64,000 bases of DNA from contig NC_009396.2 in assembly GCF_000002875.2 (NCBI RefSeq), positions 501,986 through 565,985 on the forward strand, read 5' to 3'. The notes under the pieces were generated by a model. It made no database searches. It saw nothing but the letters and a program-made list of their open reading frames with translations, and was not told the DNA's origin. The stretch comes from Leishmania infantum JPCM5 (Eukaryota > Euglenozoa > Kinetoplastea > Trypanosomatida > Trypanosomatidae). Each line of letters opens with the position of its first letter. Within the stretch, counting starts at the first letter, position 1. Below, piece by piece: positions 57,897-64,000 of this stretch. Position numbers and translations under genes: made by a program.

Positions 57897-60266
57897 GCAG
57901 ACGAGAGGATTTTGTTCTTCTTCTTCAGGTATCCGTTGGCGGCTCTGCAGCGATGAGCTTTTGCTCTCTTTTTTTTCGTTCGTAGTTAAAGGCTCCGTGT
58001 TCTTGTTGTGCTCTCCAGTGTAGTTTTCTTTTTTTTTCTACCGTTCCTTTCTTTTTTCTTTTTTGCCTACTTTTGTGCGTTCGCATTTTTTTGTTGTGTC
58101 GGACGCTCACCTGCACAGATTTGCGGGTGTTGCCGTTTGTTTGTCTGTTGCTTGTGTGCACGTGCTTTGGTGTCCGTGAATGTTTCCCTTTTGTGCGCAT
58201 GAGCATTGGCTCTGCCGCTGGCCTTTTCAGTGAAATATCGTTTTATGGAGCCTTCTCTTTTTGCTTGAAAGCGTCGTTGTGCTGCCTTCGATTTTTTCCA
58301 AGGTTCACGTGCATTGGACTGGCGCCTACTGGTGTTCCACTTTACGTTCACAAGAGATGAGGACTCAAGTGTAATTGGTTCACGGCTGTTGTCTTTGCGG
58401 CATTCCTGCTGCGCATTTTGGTGGACCGCAGTGTTGACGGACACCATTCACGGCGATGAGAAGCATCTCCCGACATGTTCGTGAGCACATGGTGACGTTG
58501 TTCTTTGGGAGCAACCGTGTGTCTTGATGGATGGGGGGAAAGAGGAACGAGGGGCCCTGAAGAATTGCCTTGCGCTTTGCGTCTGGTGGTGGTGGGGGCG
58601 GCGAGGTGGTCGCGTCAGACATACACTCCCCTGCACTCAACCACGGAGATCGGCTCCCACCATACGCACTTATGCGAAAACAAGCGCTATGGCCGTTTCG
58701 AAGGTGGCTCATTTGTCGTGGGAGCACCGCAGAAGGAAAGGCATACAACCGGTGATATGCCTCTAACAGTACTTATTTCGCTCCCTCACTTTCTCCTTCT
58801 TTACGCACTCACACATACACCTCCTCGCACATATAGGCACCCCGGGAAAACGTGCAGACCAAAGCACGTACACCTATAGGGTCGGCCTTCTGAGAGGTTC
58901 TCTGTCATGCGGATTACAGTGCTGCATGCACTCCACTAAAGAATCCGTGTCAATGTCGGAAACGAGTAACGTTACGCGCAGCGAATGCTCCGTTAGGACG
59001 GAGAAAACTCATCTAGTCCGCAAGCCACGCATCGGTCGTATGCCTCTTGTGCTGGTTTCTGCCTGAATGGAGACCAGACAAGATCACGATAGGAACAGGT
59101 GAAGGCTGCTCTTCGGCGGTGGCTCTTATCCAAGTGTTCTTCCTTGATTGTACGGAATCTGTGCCCTTCGATCAAAATGGCAGCGGCGTAGCCAAATCGA
59201 GAAATGGGCATGAGCGCCGCCTTGGTATCAGATTTACCCGCCATGGGTCCTTCCCGCCGTTGACGCGCACCTAGCGTCGCTCGTACTCTCCTCTGTGCAA
59301 TGGGAGGGGCGCAAAGCAGGAATGGACCGAGAGTGTATGGCGACGGCACAGACAAGCAAGGTTGCGAAAGTTTCTGTTGATGTCTGACACAAGAAACACG
59401 AAAGCAAATAAAGGCCATTATGAAACAGGTGGCGTATTACGAGTTGGAGGGCTTTGAAAACATGTTTCTCTTTTCGCTAGCGTTCTGGGTACGATTGCCG
59501 TTTCCTGCACGCATGTATCATCAACACACGCAGTAAGGCGGAATGCAATCCACTCAAAGTTCCGCGCACGAAGGTAGCAACGCGCATCGTACCCTATCGC
59601 CCAGTTGACACGCGCGCATGGCTGTATGCATTCCCTCACCTGCGGCGACAACAACTTACTCGCCGAAGGAAACAAAACACCGATACTGTTATCCCTACGT
59701 CCCGGTTCGAGGATATTGCCAGGCGCGTTGCACCAAGGATACGCCCTGGTGAGAAGGGCTGTGGGGACTGCCACTCGTACACCTCCGTGGTTGCTCATTC
59801 TCGCACTCCTTGCTACGTGGCTATTCGTCTGCTGTTCAAGGCTGGTGCCGTCGATCCCGCAGATATGCAGTGGGGCTGGCAGCTTGTGCGTGATAATGAC
59901 GCCGAGCTTTCAGTGTACATGTCTCTACTTCTTTGCCGTACCTCCTCCCCCTCTTTTATGTCTCCACACCACCGCCTCTTCGTGGTTATTTCTCTCCGGT
60001 AGCACTGCGCTTGCCAAGTTGCTCGTAGCCCTGCTGATCACTAGCACTGTTTCTCTCTCGGCCACACTTCCTGTGTTTTCCGTCCTTGGGCGCTGAGGCG
60101 AGAACGGGGAGGGGGAAACCGGTAGCGTAGCTCATAAAAAAAAACAGGCGCACGACCCGGCTAGCTCGCTCCAGCGCTGAGTGCAGCACCGCCTTCCACC
60201 ACACTTTCACTGATTGGCTTCTCGGCTTTTTCAGTTCCAACTGCGGTTGTGACCGTCACCGCCGCG
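57897..60266. other. 2.4 kb subtelomeric stretch, partly T-rich, no clear gene
   Basis: The first part (about 57960-58330) is strikingly T-rich with many T-runs and looks unlike other spacers. From about 58850 to 59800 the base composition is balanced and C/T tracts vanish. Two minus-strand open frames (59798-59418, 126 codons; 59418-58993, 141 codons) abut there with protein-like composition but no recognisable domain. I see no rRNA, tRNA or retroposon signature. Confidence 0.45.
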
Positions 60267-61583
60267 ATGGCGACCCCGCGTCATGGCGAATTGAATTCCA
60301 TATGTAGTCCGTCGTCGTCAGAAAAAAGTCCCCGTGACTGCGGGCAGTCAAGCGAGCGTCTCATCGACCTCCTCACCCGCCCGTGCGAGCAAGGCGGCTA
60401 CGGCGGCCGCCTCAACTACACAGGGTTCGCCACCTTGGCCGCATCCCTGGGCTGGAATCAGGAAGATATGGACGACTGCTGGTACGACATCGTCATGGGT
60501 GAGCCGTGCGCCGAGGCAGTCGACATGAAGCGCGTCGCTGAGTGCGTGTGCAGCTACTGCCTTGCATCTCCTCTTCCGATTCTGGAGCACACCACTCTTG
60601 CCAAATCGAGTCCGTCGGAACCGGCAACACCCCCGCGTCTGCCGCACGCCTCCAGAGAGAGAAGCACAACAGTTCTGCTATCTCCTCCGACGCCGCGGTC
60701 CCGCAGGGCCAAATCCGTGGCGTCCATAGCGCCAAAGACAGGGGACAAGGAACGCACGACAGCCGCCGCAGCCTCACTACCACCGGTTTCCGCGCGGAGC
60801 AGGCGCACAGTGCCGAGCGTCTTCCACCGATACGCGGTGGAAACGGTGTCGAGCGAGCAAAAGAAGGCCTCGCTGTCGCCCCAACGCGGGCCTCACAGAC
60901 CACATAGCGGACGGACTACTACAGCCTCGTCACGACAAACGTCGCCAGTGCTAGCGCTGTCGCAGACTTCCGGCCCTCCAGACGGTAGCGTGTTCTCCCG
61001 CTTGTACGAAAAGGGGATGGAGCAACATCGGAAGCGCATAGCCGTGAAGCCGGTCGACAGCGACATGGCGGAGTGCACCTTCCAGCCGCACATCACCCCG
61101 TACACGCCGAAGGCATCGGATACGGCGACCGCTCAGTACAATAAGCCGACGGAGTCCTACTTCGCAAAGCTGACGGCACCGCACACTCCGCCAGACGCCG
61201 TCGGTACCTCCCCGGAAACGCCACGGGTGACGTACCATCCAGCCCCAGGACCATCGTCCGACGTCCCGCCAGGCTACGTCGAGGGTGTGGCTCGCCTCCG
61301 CAGTTACATCGCCTCTCGCTACGCGCACGCAACCTTTGAGGGCACCCTGCGAGGAAGCTCTTCAGCCAACGTCGCACGTCTGGTGGAGGCACCGATACTG
61401 CGGCTGCCGGTCACTGTCGGAGGGGTGACGGACGCCGTCGACGTGCGACTCGCCTCTCCCGACACGCGTGCCTCTCTTGGGCGAGAGTGTAGTGTGGGCC
61501 TGGGGAGTCCCTGCTGCCGGCGGCGGAGTGAAGCTCGTCACGTATCGTTCCCCTCGCCGTCGAGGATGCGATTTCGGTCGTAA
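60267..61583 (+). CDS. Small protein with EF-hand-like N-terminus and cytoskeletal-type motif
   Basis: A 438-residue protein. The frame starts upstream with GTG; the first ATG is 60267 (MATPRHGELN). Residues about 25-90 form a helical pair resembling a degenerate EF-hand region (GGRLNYTGFATLAASLGWNQ, then EDMDDCWYDIVMG), lacking the Asp/Glu pattern for calcium binding. The middle is Ser/Pro/Thr/Arg-rich. At about 270-305 it has ECTFQPHITPYTPKA and PTESYFAKLTA, a pattern (x-F-x-P-x-I) seen in several trypanosomatid flagellar and cytoskeletal proteins. From this a cytoskeletal location is a reasonable guess, not proven. It is the second last gene before the telomere. Confidence 0.68.
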   Translation: MATPRHGELNSICSPSSSEKSPRDCGQSSERLIDLLTRPCEQGGYGGRLNYTGFATLAASLGWNQEDMDDCWYDIVMGEPCAEAVDMKRVAECVCSYCLASPLPILEHTTLAKSSPSEPATPPRLPHASRERSTTVLLSPPTPRSRRAKSVASIAPKTGDKERTTAAAASLPPVSARSRRTVPSVFHRYAVETVSSEQKKASLSPQRGPHRPHSGRTTTASSRQTSPVLALSQTSGPPDGSVFSRLYEKGMEQHRKRIAVKPVDSDMAECTFQPHITPYTPKASDTATAQYNKPTESYFAKLTAPHTPPDAVGTSPETPRVTYHPAPGPSSDVPPGYVEGVARLRSYIASRYAHATFEGTLRGSSSANVARLVEAPILRLPVTVGGVTDAVDVRLASPDTRASLGRECSVGLGSPCCRRRSEARHVSFPSPSRMRFRS

Positions 61584-62236
61584 ATGCAGTACCGCAAGGA
61601 CCCTCTTTCAGGTGAGAGGCCCTGGTGGTGCCCGTTCGTTGGTGTTTCCTTGTGCGTGCCTTTTTCCGTCTTTTTGTTACTCTCCTTAGATTTCGGTTTG
61701 TTACCCGGAACGCGGGGGCACCGGCTACAGTTTTTTGCGCTCCTGTTTTCTGCACTGCAGCCCCTACTGTTGCTCTCAATCCGCTTAGATGACCGTTGCT
61801 GTTTAGCGGCTTGTTTGCGATACAATCGCGTCCAACAAAACAGATCTCCCACTTCCACAGTCGCTCACGGGGAACGGGAAACTTGAAGAGAGAGGCACAG
61901 CTGCCGTAAAAAAAAACTGGAGGGCTCCTTTATCCCCTCTCCATCACCACTATGTAGCGGTAGGGTGTTGATCTGTTTGTCCCCCCCCCCTGCTGTATGC
62001 TCATCATCATCTCTTACGGAGCGGGGGATCTTCGCTTCTCGTTGCACTCACCGCACCTGTGCGCTTCACGCTTTGGGCTCTCACCCTGAGCACTCTTCAC
62101 TTTGACCACCTGTGGGAGCAACTCATCGCCACTGCACAACCGACACGAAAAGATCGCCAAACGAAAACAGCAACCCGGATCGACTCATTGCTCTTACCTT
62201 CGAGGCGCCGCACACTGATGCCTGGGGATCTCGCCC
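61584..62236. other. Spacer between the last two genes
   Basis: No gene. It contains an A-run (about 61907-61915) and a C-run (61981-61990) before the start of the methyltransferase. Confidence 0.6.
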
Positions 62237-63199
62237 ATGCCGTTCGCTGTCACACATCCGCCTGACACAGCGGAGCGCGTCGAAGGCGAGCCATTTTACA
62301 GCTTAGCCATGTACACCTTGCTACGCTCGACCACAGACGTGTTGCCTGCCGTGCGAGACTTCTCCTTCCAGTTGCGTGCATTCGACGTGCTCACGCCGTA
62401 CGACGCCGTGGGGCTTCTATCGTGTATCGACTCGACAGGCCTTATTGTATGGGGTGGTGCACTAGGTTTTATCGAATGGCTCGTACAGAATCCTCATCGC
62501 CTACAAGCGCGATTGAGAATGGTAAGAAACGGACAAGCTCACGTTATTGAGCTGGGGTGCGGCTCCGGTGTCGTTGCCGTGGCCCTGTGTGCTCTCCTGC
62601 GCGGACTTGGTTTTGCAGATCGGGCGAAAAAGTCTTTCTCGTCCTCGCCCGCGGTTTGCGTGTGGGCCACAGACGGCAATCTCGAGTGCGTGTCGCTGGC
62701 TGAGAGAAACCTGAGTGCGCAGTTCAGGGAGCCCTGTACGTCGTGCCCTGGAGTCACTGCATCCGCGGCGTTGCTGCCCTGGGGAGATGCCGCAGCTGTG
62801 CAGCAAGCATTGCAGACGCGCTTTTATGGATGCACTGCTGCCTCCTCGATAACCGTCGTCGCGGCCGATGTCTTGTATGACGCTGCTGCAGTGCCTCTTC
62901 TGGTATCCACTGTCTCTGAGATCGCAAGAGTGCATGCTGCGGGTGCGAGCCCGAGCACCCCGCCTGGCACTGTAGAATGGTGGCTCGCGTACACACCGCG
63001 AAGCCTGACTCGGGCTCTGAACGAGGCCATTTTCCATGCGCTTCTCGACGCTATTGCAGCTCACGGATGGACATACGAGCTTGTAGACCTTCCCGCAGGC
63101 GCTGTCGCCACAGGTTTTGAGGAAAGTCCTGGCTGTTCCGTTCCTGCACTCTTGGGCTGCATTCTCGTCGTGCAGGTTACCTGCGAAACGCGTCCGTGA
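62237..63199 (+). CDS. METTL21-type (family 16) methyltransferase
   Basis: A 320-residue seven-strand SAM-dependent methyltransferase. The pre-motif LIVWGGALGFIEWL (about residues 67-80) corresponds to the family's 'vWpaa..La.fL' segment; motif I is VIELGCGSGVVAVALCALL (about 103-121); post-I is VWATDGNLECVSLAERNL (acidic Asp for the ribose, about 141-158); and the VVAADVLYDAAAVP block (about 207-220) carries the D-x-x-Y motif typical of METTL21/family-16 lysine methyltransferases. The C-terminal beta sheet (WWLAYTPRSL) is also present. Substrates in this family are chaperones, elongation factors and similar proteins; which one here is unknown. It is the last gene of the chromosome end, transcribed toward the telomere. 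Confidence 0.82.
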   Translation: MPFAVTHPPDTAERVEGEPFYSLAMYTLLRSTTDVLPAVRDFSFQLRAFDVLTPYDAVGLLSCIDSTGLIVWGGALGFIEWLVQNPHRLQARLRMVRNGQAHVIELGCGSGVVAVALCALLRGLGFADRAKKSFSSSPAVCVWATDGNLECVSLAERNLSAQFREPCTSCPGVTASAALLPWGDAAAVQQALQTRFYGCTAASSITVVAADVLYDAAAVPLLVSTVSEIARVHAAGASPSTPPGTVEWWLAYTPRSLTRALNEAIFHALLDAIAAHGWTYELVDLPAGAVATGFEESPGCSVPALLGCILVVQVTCETRP

Positions 63200-63854
63200 G
63201 CAGGCGACAGTACAAAAGCTGTGGTGCGCATCCGATCATCATCACGATTAACCAAAAGAAAACCTAACAGTCATCGAACGACAGCAGGCAACGGCATGCG
63301 AGTTCTCCTCTGTGAAGGAATCTTTACGTGCGTTTGTGTAAGGCCAAGGTGCGTGAGTGTGTATAAAGCGGACGCCCCCGAAACAGAGTATACAGACAAG
63401 ACTTTGCCGACAGCCACATCGTGACGCATAGCCCGTAATGCAGCAGCTTGCTCAACCACACTCCTCGCCAGATGCGAGCGAGCGTAGCTTCGGGAGAAAG
63501 CGGCTCGAAAGGCATTGTGAAGCGAACCATTGGCATTGCATGTCTGCCCGCAGCTTTCGTGTTTAGCTGTCTTTTTCTCTGAGAGCCTCCGTCTCAGGGG
63601 AGCCGCCCGCTGACCTCCCTGCCCACGAGCATGTACGCTTTCATCCATGCTTATCGGCATGCAGCTTCGCTACAGCCTCCACCACTTTTTTGCTTTTCCT
63701 GTCGTATGTTTGCGTTCGCCGCGGCAACGTTACGGCGGCACAGCCGCAGTCCCTAGCGCCATTGCGCTTGCCGATTCCGTAAATACACCCACCCTTTCTT
63801 TTTACATTTATGCCGGGGCATCTGTTAACCCATACCCCTTCATCGTGGAGTGCG
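63200..63854. other. Subtelomeric sequence between last gene and telomere
   Basis: No gene. The last 150 bases before the repeats (about 63700-63854) include a small GCGGC-ACA-GCCGC hairpin and GTTAACCC. This is where Leishmania carries conserved telomere-associated sequence (LCTAS); membership is inferred from position only. Confidence 0.5.
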
Positions 63855-64000
63855 TTAGGGTTAGGGTTAGGGTTAGGGTTAGGGTTAGGGTTAGGGTTAG
63901 GGTTAGGGTTAGGGTTAGGGTTAGGGTTAGGGTTAGGGTTAGGGTTAGGGTTAGGGTTAGGGTTAGGGTTAGGGTTAGGGTTAGGGTTAGGGTTAGGGTT
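63855..64000 (+). repeat. Telomere repeat array (TTAGGG)n
   Basis: About 24 uninterrupted TTAGGG hexamers run to the end of the window. G-rich strand 5'-3' to the right means this is a right chromosome end. The array is probably longer in the cell. Confidence 0.98.

Noticed and set aside
59600..59720. Possible tRNA or rRNA fragment (GGTTCGAGG and reverse-strand GGGATAACAG)
   Set aside because: No A-box, acceptor stem or cloverleaf can be drawn, and the rRNA-like decamer has no matching context; a chance match.
1..64000. CRISPR array, prophage or bacterial operon structure
   Set aside because: No spaced repeats, and the genes are clearly eukaryotic (PRMT, SMYD, FAM91, VPS39) with telomere repeats at the end.
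1..64000. SIDER elements in the 3' regions
   Set aside because: Expected in Leishmania, but they are too divergent to recognise by eye; a profile search would be needed.

Overview
This window looks like the right-hand end of a Leishmania chromosome, or that of a very close trypanosomatid. The evidence is: a terminal array of TTAGGG hexamers from 63855 to the end; GC-rich, intron-less genes all on the + strand and reading toward the telomere (one directional polycistronic array); long spacers rich in polypyrimidine tracts followed by AG, the layout of trans-splicing sites; and two decayed ingi/L1Tc-type retroposons (DIREs). From memory only, the Leishmania major PRMT1 gene lies near the right end of chromosome 12, so this may be the chromosome 12 end; synteny would settle that.

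Layout. 1-16828: an SMP-domain lipid-transfer protein (TEX2/Nvj2-like), a protein with two cold-shock-like domains, a very long ABCB-type half transporter and an unrecognised helical protein. 17217-18843: first DIRE. 20080-32772: a TMEM41/VTT-domain membrane protein, a coiled-coil RING protein, a giant M1 aminopeptidase and a RanBP2-zinc-finger protein. 35716-44156: PRMT1-type arginine methyltransferase, two unrecognised proteins and a SMYD-like SET/MYND protein. 45085-55329: an RNase H2 subunit C homologue split by a one-base frameshift, a FAM91 homologue, a VPS39/Vam6 homologue and an alpha/beta hydrolase. 56270-57896: second DIRE, a direct repeat of the first. 57897-63199: an unusual T-rich stretch, a small cytoskeletal-type protein and a METTL21-type methyltransferase that ends only 655 bp from the telomere repeats.

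Themes. Several genes concern membrane traffic and lipid movement (SMP protein, TMEM41-like, FAM91, VPS39, ABC transporter). Three are methyltransferases or likely ones (PRMT1, SMYD, METTL21-like). There is no sign that they form one pathway: trypanosomatid arrays are co-transcribed without being functional operons. The most notable observations are the paired DIREs that share the same disabling lesions and bracket about 39 kb as direct repeats, the frameshifted RNase H2C gene, and the gene lying almost on the telomere.

Starts are the first plausible in-frame ATG; several ORFs remain open upstream only through non-ATG codons. Nothing was searched against a database: family assignments rest on motifs read by eye.
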